The notes below the pieces were generated by a model. The model had not been told where the DNA came from. It saw nothing but the letters and a program-made list of their open reading frames with translations, and ran no database searches. DNA of 5,197 nucleotides from positions 1 through 5,197 of the forward strand of contig CALABV010000091.1 of assembly GCA_937886325.1 (NCBI GenBank), given 5' to 3'. Below are positions 1-5,197 of the stretch, in pieces. Position 1 is the stretch's first letter. Every line of letters starts with the position of its first letter. Position numbers and translations under genes: made by a program. This DNA is from an uncultured Geobacter sp. GTDB lineage: Bacteria; Desulfobacterota; Desulfuromonadia; Geobacterales; Geobacteraceae.

Positions 1-569
1 GCGTCCACCTCGGGGAGTGACAGAATCTCCCGTACCGACACAAGACCGTTTGCACCCGGCATCTCGATGCTTCCACGCATCCTGCCGTCGTTCCCGCCCA
101 GCCTGAGTCCCACGCCGGCCAGTGCGCCGATAATCCCCTGCCCTGTTCCGCCGTGACTGGAGAGATGGACTCCCTCCTCTTCCGCGAGGCCGTAGGCATC
201 CTTCATCTCGATAACCGATTTCTTGGCCCGGTACCCGAACTCCACGAGACGATCAGGCCTGCTCAGCCGCTCGGCAACCGCGATGCAGAGACCCGGGTCC
301 GATCCTTCCGCGCTCTCCTCCGCAAGGAACCCGGATGCGAACTCGGTGAGTCCCGGCAGATGCTCTTCCCCGATGGTCGCGGTAAAGCACATGGAACTGT
401 TGTGGGATGTATAGGGGATATCCGGATGAACATAGAGCTGGTGGCGGGTAATGGAGCAGCACCGGCCCCATCCCCTCTTCTCCACCTCCCTTGCCAGAAG
501 GTCGGCAAGCTCCCCGGTTCCCCTCGATTCAAGGGAGTCGGTATCGTCGATACAGACAAGCACATTCAT
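1..569 (-). CDS. TiaS-like DDTD-motif protein, 5' part (cut by left edge)
   Basis: The minus-strand frame stays open from ATG at 569-567 to the window edge, giving 189 residues without a stop. RBS GAGGTG (574-579) lies 4 bases upstream of the ATG. Visible motifs: IDDTDS at residues 7-12, a Thr at 18 (RGTGEL), YVHPDIPYTSHNSS at 46-59, and GTGQGIIGALAGVGLR at 141-156. These resemble the kinase-like domain of archaeal TiaS, which attaches agmatine to the anticodon wobble C of tRNA-Ile2: there DDTDS is followed by a Thr that, as I recall, is phosphorylated, and later by a GRGLIGALAA-type loop. Bacteria normally use TilS for this tRNA, so the name marks a fold, not the reaction. The N-terminal half has several Cys/His (C37, C38, H43, H48, H56, C61). 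The true C-terminus, and whether the other TiaS domains are present, cannot be seen. Transcribed away from tonB. Family similarity is fairly secure; function is unknown. Confidence 0.8.
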   Translation of the reverse strand, partial: MNVLVCIDDTDSLESRGTGELADLLAREVEKRGWGRCCSITRHQLYVHPDIPYTSHNSSMCFTATIGEEHLPGLTEFASGFLAEESAEGSDPGLCIAVAERLSRPDRLVEFGYRAKKSVIEMKDAYGLAEEEGVHLSSHGGTGQGIIGALAGVGLRLGGNDGRMRGSIEMPGANGLVSVREILSLPEVD

Positions 570-601
570 GGAACACCTCGCTCTGTGGAATCATCGCAAG
601 G

Positions 602-630
602 GACTATAGCAAACCCAAAAAGCTATAGTC
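602..630. repeat. Perfect 9-bp inverted repeat spanning the minus-strand promoter
   Basis: GACTATAGC (602-610) and GCTATAGTC (622-630) are exact reverse complements separated by 11 bases. Their centres lie 20 bp apart, about two helical turns, so a dimeric protein could bind both arms on one DNA face. The arms coincide with the -10 and most of the -35 of the minus-strand promoter, so bound protein would block it. It could also form an RNA stem if the forward strand were transcribed. Confidence 0.6.
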
Positions 631-632
631 AA
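603..632 (-). promoter_or_regulatory. Sigma70-type promoter for the TiaS-like gene
   Basis: Read on the minus strand: TTGACT (632-627) as -35, an 18-base spacer, and TATAGT (608-603) as -10. This puts the transcription start near 596 and leaves a leader of about 27 bases before the ATG at 569. Both hexamers match the consensus at five of six positions. Start site and use are inferred. Confidence 0.6.
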
Positions 633-644
633 TTATATATAGCG
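621..644. promoter_or_regulatory. Candidate ModE-like operator, site 1
   Basis: GCTATA (622-627), ten bases, TATAGC (638-643) form a 22-bp palindrome with a symmetric AATT centre at 631-634. Read on the minus strand, the left half is CGCTATATA, which matches the half-site I recall for the molybdate-dependent repressor ModE (CGCTATATA-N6-TATATAACG); the other half (ACTATAGCT) matches at about five of nine positions. The site overlaps the -35 of the minus-strand promoter, consistent with repression. It shares the arm at 622-630 with the shorter-spaced repeat 602-630. The regulator's identity is inference. Confidence 0.4.
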
Positions 645-803
645 GAACCGCATCGGAATGCCCCGGGTGACATACCCCATTATGCGTGCCGGATGAGAAT
701 CAACCGAGTTGCGCTCTGAATATCCCCCAATAAAAGGTTTGGACGCCTGTAGTAACGATTCACTTCCACTGCAGGAAACCGAGGCGTTCCACGATGGCAA
801 AAG

Positions 804-839
804 CGTGAAGGCTTCACGGATTCAGGAGCTTGTTCAAGC
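804..839 (+). repeat. Tandem small hairpins upstream of tonB
   Basis: CGTGAA (804-809) pairs with TTCACG (813-818) around a GGC loop. GCTTG (828-832) pairs with CAAGC (835-839) around TT. GGCTT (811-815) could alternatively pair with AAGCC (836-840), so the two hairpins and one longer stem exclude each other. Neither hairpin is followed by a T-run, so they are not terminators. A role is not shown. Confidence 0.4.
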
Positions 840-857
840 CGAGATGCGATGTAAAAT
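830..857 (+). promoter_or_regulatory. Possible promoter for tonB
   Basis: TTGTTC (830-835), a 16-base spacer and TAAAAT (852-857) make a moderate sigma70-like pair, giving a start near 864 and a leader of about 78 bases before the tonB ATG. The -35 lies inside the second small hairpin. It is the best forward candidate I see, but weaker than the other two promoters in the window. Confidence 0.3.
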
Positions 858-941
858 TTACTATATCATGAACTTTGAGAATGTCTTTCAGGCAGCGGGC
901 AAAACGACAGTCAGGCAAACAAAGGAAAAACGGGGCGCGCA

Positions 942-1802
942 ATGTACCGTGGGCACACTTTTCGATCCCGTGCAGACCGACCGACCGCAAGGCGGTTTTC
1001 GCGTCAAGCGATTCTTGTCTCTCTGCTCATTCACGGAGTGGCCGTCTTCCTGGTCTATACCCTGAGCACTACCCTTGCATCCCCGTACCGGACGGTCGTC
1101 ATTGATTTTACCAGCATGGAACCGCTCGCCCCCGCACATCCGGCAGCGACAGCTCCCGGGCTTCACAAGGGGGCTGGAGGAGGAGGTGGCGGAGGTGGTG
1201 GCGCGGACACCAGGCCTCAACCACCACGAAGATTGACTCCGAAACCTGCCACCCGCATTGCGAAAAAGCCTTCGCTCCCGCCGTCAACCGCTCAGGAGCC
1301 CCACGGGAGCGTCCCGATCCTTGCCAAACCCGGGGAAGTGCATCAAACTCCGGAACAAATCTATCAGCCGGCCCGGGAAGGGGCAAGCGAAGGAACCGGC
1401 ACGGGCCAAGGTTCTGGAACCGGCAGCGGAACAGGCAGCGGCAGCGGAAGTGGAAGCGGTAGCGGAACCGGCAGTGGAAGCGGCAGCGGAGAAGGTTCCG
1501 GCATGTCTGTCGAGCAGCAGCGAAAAAGATACCTGGCGGAACATTTCGCCTATATCAGGGACATCATCGAAAAGAACCTCACCTATCCCCCGCTGGCCGA
1601 AAGAAACGGCTGGACGGGAAAGGTGGTTGTCTACTTCAGCGTTCAGAGAGACGGGCGGGTGCGGGATATCAGGATCGTAAAAAGCAGCGGATACGACATC
1701 CTCGACGAAAAAGTCATTGAAACCATCAGAAAGGTGCAGCCGTTCCCCAGGCCACCCGTTCCCGCGGGCCTGAAAATAGCCCTGTCATTCGGGCTTGAAT
1801 GA
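942..1802 (+). CDS. tonB: TonB energy transducer
   Basis: This 286-residue inner-membrane protein would pass proton-motive energy from an ExbB/ExbD motor to outer-membrane receptors. Residues 1-21 are basic and cytoplasmic. Residues 22-45 form one membrane anchor containing SLLIHG, with His31 in the place of the conserved TonB anchor His. The periplasmic part holds a poly-Gly run (77-87), a Pro/Lys/Arg-rich stretch (about 91-145), an almost pure Gly/Ser/Thr stretch (151-187) and a C-terminal TonB domain (about 190-286) with YPPLA (215-219), GKVVVYFSV, DGRVRDIRIVKSSGY and a conserved-looking PFPRPP near the end. The ATG is chosen because it is the only start in frame that precedes the membrane segment closely; its ribosome site is poor (GGGG at 932-935, or AAAGGA at 921-926, 15 bases away). 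Downstream lie a lipoprotein and a TonB-dependent receptor, its likely partner. No exbB/exbD is in view. Assignment is secure. Confidence 0.95.
   Translation: MYRGHTFRSRADRPTARRFSRQAILVSLLIHGVAVFLVYTLSTTLASPYRTVVIDFTSMEPLAPAHPAATAPGLHKGAGGGGGGGGGADTRPQPPRRLTPKPATRIAKKPSLPPSTAQEPHGSVPILAKPGEVHQTPEQIYQPAREGASEGTGTGQGSGTGSGTGSGSGSGSGSGTGSGSGSGEGSGMSVEQQRKRYLAEHFAYIRDIIEKNLTYPPLAERNGWTGKVVVYFSVQRDGRVRDIRIVKSSGYDILDEKVIETIRKVQPFPRPPVPAGLKIALSFGLE
1170..1202 (+). repeat. Poly-glycine codon run in tonB
   Basis: Codons 77-87 of tonB encode an almost unbroken glycine run (one Ala), using GGA, GGT and GGC codons. Such tracts can change length by slippage in steps of three bases without breaking the frame. 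Confidence 0.8.
1392..1502 (+). repeat. Gly-Ser/Gly-Thr dipeptide repeat in tonB
   Basis: Codons 151-187 alternate Gly with Ser or Thr (with single Gln and Glu exceptions), built from GGC/GGA and AGC/AGT/ACC/ACA codons, so the DNA is an imperfect hexamer array. In the protein it should be a flexible, uncharged spacer of 37 residues, where classic TonB proteins have Pro-Glu/Pro-Lys repeats. Confidence 0.85.
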
Positions 1803-1819
1803 GGCCGCATCGCGCGGCC
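1803..1819 (+). other. GC-rich hairpin right after the tonB stop codon
   Basis: GGCCGC (1803-1808) and GCGGCC (1814-1819) pair around ATCGC, immediately after the TGA. Only GGGGGTTT follows, with no proper T-run, so it is at most a weak terminator or a 3' end stabiliser. Some tonB transcription may continue into the next gene. Confidence 0.4.
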
Positions 1820-1864
1820 GGGGGTTTACAATCAGGGGGAATGCGATATCTTTATGTACACTGC

Positions 1865-1892
1865 TTAACAGTTCTTTACAGTGCACTATAAT
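1865..1892 (+). promoter_or_regulatory. Strong sigma70-type promoter for the fn3 lipoprotein gene
   Basis: TTAACA (1865-1870), a 16-base spacer and a perfect TATAAT (1887-1892) predict a start near 1899, giving a leader of about 250 bases before the ATG at 2151. CACTG (1859-1863) and CAGTG (1879-1883) form a short inverted repeat across the -35 region. This is the best match to consensus in the window. Confidence 0.65.
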
Positions 1893-1907
1893 CTGGTGTA
1901 TATAGTC
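1884..1907. promoter_or_regulatory. Candidate ModE-like operator, site 2
   Basis: ACTATA (1885-1890), ten bases, TATAGT (1901-1906) repeat the arm sequence and spacing of the site at 621-644. The right half contains TATATA, as in the recalled ModE consensus. The palindrome covers the -10 and the predicted start, about -15 to +9, the position I recall for ModE on the E. coli modA promoter, so bound repressor would shut this promoter. The sequence match is seen; the regulator is inferred. Confidence 0.45.
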
Positions 1908-2134
1908 TCGACCGCTGTACCTTCATGAGAATATCGGCTGCGTAGTCTTTCCCGTGGAGGAAGTTTGAAGACGCCGCCCCCCGCAACCCCGGATGCGGGG
2001 CGTGAAAAACGGTTTCAGCGTGCTGATCCGAGAACCTGAAAGAAGCCGTACAAAACTCCCTTGATACACGACGCCTCACGCAGCGAGTCTTTTCCCGGTT
2101 CCTGCTCCATGCAGTCATGGGTATTTCACTTTCC
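1908..2134 (+). promoter_or_regulatory. Long structured 5' leader, possible cis-regulatory RNA
   Basis: No gene is supported here. Predicted stems: GTCTT (1945-1949) with AAGAC (1968-1972); CCCCGCA (1979-1985) with TGCGGGG (1994-2000) around an 8-base loop, extended by ACG/CGT (1971-1973 and 2001-2003), which competes with the first stem; and TTTCAG (2013-2018) with CTGAAA (2036-2041). Competing stems in a long leader fit a regulatory RNA. I cannot match it to a class from memory: the GCCCCCCGCAACC stretch faintly recalls cobalamin riboswitches, but the B12 box is not evident, and the Moco element was not recognised either. Confidence 0.35.
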
Positions 2135-2142
2135 AAGGAGGT
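2135..2142 (+). promoter_or_regulatory. Consensus ribosome binding site AAGGAGGT
   Basis: A full Shine-Dalgarno match sits 8 bases before the ATG at 2151. It fixes the lipoprotein start there rather than at the in-frame ATG at 2061, because the protein from 2151 begins directly with a lipoprotein signal peptide. Confidence 0.85.
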
Positions 2143-2150
2143 ACTATCGT

Positions 2151-3140
2151 ATGAAGTCAGTTCTCAGATTCCTGGCAGTCCCGCTGTTTTTTCTCATCCT
2201 CTGCGTAAGCCTGACCGGCTGCGGCGGCGGAGACGGAGACAATGGAGGCGGTTCAACCCCAGCATCCGTGCCGGCGATCCCTACGGGAATCACCGCAACT
2301 GCCGGCAACGCAAAGGTGACCGTCAGCTGGAACAGCTCAACCGGCGCCACATCCTACAACATCTACTACGCAACGTCACCCGGAGTGACAAAAGCCGGCG
2401 CCAAGGTCGCCAACGCGACCAGCCCCTATGACGTGACCGGCCTGACCAACGGCACCACCTACTACTTTGTCGTTACCGCCGTCAACGCGGCAGGGGAAAG
2501 CGACGTCTCCGCGGAGAGATCCGCCATACCGACGAGCGGCACCCCACTTCCGGCGGCGCCGAAGGGAACCTCGGCCACAGCAGGAAACACCCAGGTAACC
2601 ATGACATGGACCGCCTCCACGGATGCCACCTCATACAACATCTACTACTCCACCACGGCCGGAGTGACAAAGACCAACGGCATCAAGGTGGCCAACGCGG
2701 TCAGTCCCCATGTAGTAACCGGACTTACCAACGGCGCCACCTACTACTTTGTCGTTACCGCCGTCAATGCGGCAGGGGAAAGCGAGGAATCGAGCGAAAA
2801 TTCGGCCACTCCATCCGCCGGGCTCCAACCTCCGGCCAGCCCGAACGGTGTAACCACCACCGCGGGAACGGGTCAGGTCACCATTCAATGGAACACCAAG
2901 CTGACCGCCACGTCCTATAATATCTATTACTCAAGCACAATCACGACCTCTGACGGTCTCCTGTCGGGCGGGACAAAGATCTCCGTACCCGCCGCTTCGG
3001 CGGACCCGCAGCCTGCAACCCAGTCATATGTGAAAACCGGGCTTACGGCCGGCACAACGTACTACTTTGTCGTCACATCGGTGAATGCGGCAGGGGAAAG
3101 TGGAGCACAAAATTTCCCGAAAACGGCAACCCCCCTCTAA
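2151..3140 (+). CDS. Lipoprotein with three fibronectin type III domains
   Basis: The 329-residue product starts with a short basic N-terminus, a hydrophobic segment (about 7-20) and lipobox LTGC (21-24), so Cys24 should be lipidated. A Gly/Asp/Asn-rich linker (25-36) leads to three fn3 modules at about 40-128, 134-222 and 227-328. Each has the AGN/TG..VT..W strand, SYNIYYSS, GLTNGTTYYFVVTAVNAAGES and a closing SATP-like strand. Modules 1 and 2 are near copies with a 94-codon period; module 3 is more diverged and longer in the middle. There is no catalytic domain. Such fn3 strings act as spacers or binders of proteins or glycans in exported bacterial proteins. The D residues after Cys24 do not settle inner versus outer membrane sorting. 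It lies between tonB and the receptor, with its own promoter and leader, which suggests an accessory envelope role in the same uptake system (inference). No homologue of known function is recognised. Confidence 0.9.
   Translation: MKSVLRFLAVPLFFLILCVSLTGCGGGDGDNGGGSTPASVPAIPTGITATAGNAKVTVSWNSSTGATSYNIYYATSPGVTKAGAKVANATSPYDVTGLTNGTTYYFVVTAVNAAGESDVSAERSAIPTSGTPLPAAPKGTSATAGNTQVTMTWTASTDATSYNIYYSTTAGVTKTNGIKVANAVSPHVVTGLTNGATYYFVVTAVNAAGESEESSENSATPSAGLQPPASPNGVTTTAGTGQVTIQWNTKLTATSYNIYYSSTITTSDGLLSGGTKISVPAASADPQPATQSYVKTGLTAGTTYYFVVTSVNAAGESGAQNFPKTATPL
2455..2785 (+). repeat. Near-identical direct DNA repeat between fn3 modules 1 and 2
   Basis: Positions 2455-2503 and 2737-2785 agree at all but one of 49 bases (AACGCGG versus AATGCGG), at an offset of 282 bases, exactly 94 codons. 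A weaker third copy is at 3051-3104. This points to recent in-frame duplication or gene conversion between modules. Confidence 0.8.
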
Positions 3141-3162
3141 ATCCCGCATAATCGTCCCAGAT

Positions 3163-3208
3163 ACCCGCCGGGCACGTATTCCGTGGCCGGCGGGTGATTT
3201 TCTCTTCT
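3163..3208 (+). terminator. Intrinsic terminator or attenuator between lipoprotein and receptor genes
   Basis: ACCCGCCGG (3163-3171) pairs perfectly with CCGGCGGGT (3187-3195). Inside, CACG (3173-3176) pairs with CGTG (3182-3185) across one G-G mismatch and a 5-base loop. GATTTTCTCTTCT follows as an interrupted T-run. The stem is long and GC-rich, so termination is likely, although the receptor ATG lies only 26 bases beyond 3208 with no clear promoter between, which fits partial read-through. Confidence 0.75.
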
Positions 3209-3233
3209 GATTTCACGTGCCCGGAGATCCGCC

Positions 3234-5197
3234 ATGAAGCTTCGTGTCAGACGTCACCTTTCCCTGCTCATCACCGTTACCCTTCTCACGATGCCGCTCC
3301 TCGTCCACGCCGAAACCGAGGATACCGGCGACGAATCCTCCGCCTTTACCCTGGGTGAAATCGTCGTGACAGGAAAGAAGCCCGGCGTGGAGGCGACCGG
3401 CACCGTCCGGGAGGTGACTTCGGCGGATATCGAAGCATCCGGCGCACGCACCCTTGACGAGGCCATAAACCTCCTCCCCGGCGTCAACATCCGCACCGGC
3501 GGCGAGGGAGTGCCTCGCATCGACATCCGCGGATTCCGTACCCGGCACGTCGTCCTGCTACTGGACGGTGTTCCCTTCAACTCTGCCTTTGACCAGCAAT
3601 TCGACCCGACCCAGATTCCGGTGGAAAACATCGCCCGCATCAAGGTGACCACCGGACCCAGCTCGGTTCTCTACGGCCAGGGGGGTCTGGGCGGCGTCAT
3701 CAACATCATCACCAAAAAGGGGACCAAGAAATTCAGCGGCACGGCAGGGATCGAAACGGGGGACCATGAGCCGTATCGGGCCAAGGGAAGCGTAGGCGGA
3801 TCAGCCGGCAAGTTCGACTTCTTCCTCAGCGGCAGCGCGGAGAAAACCGACAGTTTCCCCCTTCCCGACGATTTCAGGCCCACCTCGCTGCAGGGCAAAG
3901 GCTACCGCGGGAACAGCGACAACGAGCGGAACAATGTCTATGCCAACGTGGGGTTCTCGCCGACAAAGGATCTGACCTTCGGCCTGACCTTCACCTACAC
4001 GGGCGGCGAGTACGGAAAGCCGGCAAGCATCATTTCGGAATCACTCGACCCCTTCGCCTCGTCGGCGAAATACGTGCGCGTGAACGATCTCACCGGCTAT
4101 TCGGTGCAGTTGGCGATGGACTACCAGACCACGGACCGTTTCAGCCTCCGCTCGTGGTTCTTTTTCAACCAGCTGGACCAGCGGGAAACCCAGTACGACG
4201 ACCAGTACCTGACTTCCTGGACCAGGGCGAACGGCTCCTACCGCTATGACTCAACGTCGGACGTCATCGGCGTCTCCCTGCAGCCGAAGTATGACATGGG
4301 AAAGACCGGCGTGATCACCATGGGACTCTCCGTCGAAAAGGACGGGTGGGACAATAACGGGTTCACCACCACCGCGCCGGACACCTTCACCTATGACGAC
4401 GAAAGCAAGAGCGTTTCCCTCTATTCCGCGTCAGTGGAGTACGAAGTCTCCCCCCTGAAAGACCTCGGCCTCGTCATCGGCTACGGTCATCACTGGCAGG
4501 ATCGGGACGAGCGGAGCGACAACGGCTGGAGCCTCCTGACCAGCATCCACTACGATGTGGCCAGGGACACCCGCCTCAAGGCCGCTTTCCAGCGCAACAT
4601 CCGCTTCCCCTCCATCCGCCAGCTGTACGAAAAGCCCAGCGACAACCCGTCCCTGCAGCCGGAACGGGCGTACCTGTGGCAGGTGGGGGTGGAGCAGAAG
4701 CTCCCCGGCAAGAGCAAGGTCGGCCTGACCGGTTTCTACACCACCGCCAAGAACTTCATCCAGAAAGACGATACCACCGAAAAGAACGAAAATCACGCGG
4801 AATACCGGTTCAAGGGGATCGAGCTTTCCGGGGAGACGAACATCGTTCCCAAGCTTCTGCTGCGGGCGTCCTACACTTATACCGACTCGGAGGACACGAC
4901 GCCGGGACGGGACGAATTCCAGTACACTCCCGCCCATCGGGTCACACTGGAGGGGAAATACGACTTCGACTTCGGACTGACGCCGTATATCGCCTTCCTC
5001 TTCACGGGAGACCAGTATACCTACACCAAGAACAGCGTCACCCCGGTGCGCAAGGCATCCATGAGCGATTTCGCGGTGGTGAACGTGAAGCTGACCCAGA
5101 AGCTCCTGAAAGACAGGCTCTCCGTGTATATCGGGGTCGACAACCTGTTCGACGAAAACTACGAGACCAGCTACGGCTTTCCCCAGCCGGGCCGCTT
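3234..5197 (+). CDS. TonB-dependent outer-membrane receptor (3' end cut by window)
   Basis: The frame is open for 654 codons to the right edge. RBS GGAGA (3223-3227) is 6 bases before the ATG. Residues 1-26 are a signal peptide ending VHA. GEIVVTGKK (41-49) is the TonB box that contacts TonB. The plug domain covers about 50-162, with EAINLLPGVNIRTGG, PRIDIRGF (94-101), VVLLLDGVPFN (106-116) and VLYGQGGLGGVINIITKK (145-162). The rest is beta-barrel, including RFPSIRQLYE...NPSLQPERAY (457-480) and VDNLFDENYE (635-644), the usual signature shortly before the last strand, so perhaps 10-20 residues are missing. The size and plug resemble the compact BtuB/colicin-receptor type more than long siderophore receptors with a signalling domain. 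The substrate cannot be told; with the possible ModE-like sites, an oxyanion or metal chelate is one guess. Its energy would come from the TonB encoded upstream. Whether it is transcribed from the promoter at 1865-1892 by read-through of the terminator is open. Confidence 0.93.
   Translation, partial: MKLRVRRHLSLLITVTLLTMPLLVHAETEDTGDESSAFTLGEIVVTGKKPGVEATGTVREVTSADIEASGARTLDEAINLLPGVNIRTGGEGVPRIDIRGFRTRHVVLLLDGVPFNSAFDQQFDPTQIPVENIARIKVTTGPSSVLYGQGGLGGVINIITKKGTKKFSGTAGIETGDHEPYRAKGSVGGSAGKFDFFLSGSAEKTDSFPLPDDFRPTSLQGKGYRGNSDNERNNVYANVGFSPTKDLTFGLTFTYTGGEYGKPASIISESLDPFASSAKYVRVNDLTGYSVQLAMDYQTTDRFSLRSWFFFNQLDQRETQYDDQYLTSWTRANGSYRYDSTSDVIGVSLQPKYDMGKTGVITMGLSVEKDGWDNNGFTTTAPDTFTYDDESKSVSLYSASVEYEVSPLKDLGLVIGYGHHWQDRDERSDNGWSLLTSIHYDVARDTRLKAAFQRNIRFPSIRQLYEKPSDNPSLQPERAYLWQVGVEQKLPGKSKVGLTGFYTTAKNFIQKDDTTEKNENHAEYRFKGIELSGETNIVPKLLLRASYTYTDSEDTTPGRDEFQYTPAHRVTLEGKYDFDFGLTPYIAFLFTGDQYTYTKNSVTPVRKASMSDFAVVNVKLTQKLLKDRLSVYIGVDNLFDENYETSYGFPQPGR

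Larger units (their letters stand above)
645..941. other. Intergenic region and leader upstream of tonB; no credible gene
   Basis: No frame here has a ribosome site, codon pattern or recognisable motif that would support a gene. A frame starting at 709 runs on into tonB by over 120 bases and looks like noise. The stretch holds two small hairpins (804-818 and 828-839), a short palindrome GTAAAATTTAC (851-861) and a possible forward promoter (830-857). I do not recognise a known riboswitch in it. Confidence 0.5.

Noticed and set aside
153..719. Open frame of 188 codons on the plus strand
   Set aside because: It is antisense to the TiaS-like gene, whose minus-strand frame has clear motifs, an RBS and a promoter.
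720..840. Cyclic-dinucleotide (GEMM) riboswitch upstream of tonB
   Set aside because: GGAAACC and GGCAAAAGC strings hint at it, but the conserved core order and the receptor loop are missing.
709..1065. Open frame of 118 codons upstream of and overlapping tonB
   Set aside because: No ribosome site, no recognisable motif, and it runs over 120 bases into tonB, whose membrane anchor and domain structure are clear.
1258..1680. Open frame of 140 codons inside tonB
   Set aside because: It is an Ala/Glu-rich shadow of the Gly-Ser repeat in another frame, with no start signal.
1803..1830. Intrinsic terminator of tonB
   Set aside because: The hairpin is real but is followed by GGGGGTTT rather than a T-run, so it is reported only as a hairpin.
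1971..2042. Cobalamin riboswitch in the lipoprotein leader
   Set aside because: A CCCGCAAC-like stretch is present, but I find no convincing B12 box or kissing-loop partner, so only a generic structured leader is reported.
2061..2150. 30-residue upstream extension of the fn3 lipoprotein
   Set aside because: The AAGGAGGT site and the lipoprotein signal peptide place the start at 2151; the extension would bury the signal peptide.
4431..4937. Open frame of 168 codons on the minus strand
   Set aside because: It is antisense to the receptor barrel; long antisense frames are common in GC-rich genes and no motif supports it.

Overview
The window looks like chromosomal DNA from a GC-rich Gram-negative bacterium. 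The envelope genes (TonB, a lipoprotein, an outer-membrane receptor) imply an outer membrane. The style resembles Geobacter-type Desulfuromonadota, but that placement is an impression from gene content and base use, not a match I can verify.

Layout. On the minus strand, 569 to 1 is the 5' part of a gene for a TiaS-like (tRNA-Ile2 agmatinylcytidine synthetase-like) kinase-fold protein; it runs off the left edge. A good sigma70-type promoter for it lies at 603-632, buried in AT-rich inverted repeats. Positions 645-941 hold no convincing gene, only small hairpins and a possible forward promoter. On the plus strand follow tonB (942-1802), a 348-base gap with a strong promoter and a long, structured leader, a lipoprotein built of three fibronectin type III domains (2151-3140), an intrinsic terminator or attenuator (3163-3208), and a TonB-dependent outer-membrane receptor (3234 to beyond the right edge, lacking only its last residues).

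How it works together. The three plus-strand genes read as one uptake module. The receptor would bind a ligand outside the cell, TonB would carry inner-membrane energy to the receptor's TonB box, and the fn3 lipoprotein, lying between them, may be an accessory envelope or surface protein. No exbB/exbD is visible, so the motor must be encoded elsewhere. The substrate cannot be read from the receptor sequence.

Most interesting signal. Two AT-rich palindromes of the same design, CTATA-N10-TATAG, sit on the two best promoters (621-644 and 1884-1907) and flank tonB. Size, spacing and half-site (CGCTATATA) resemble the operator of the molybdate-responsive repressor ModE as I recall it. The second covers roughly -15 to +9 of the predicted start. 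This suggests, as inference, that the module and the divergent TiaS-like gene answer to molybdate/tungstate or to another regulator of similar specificity.
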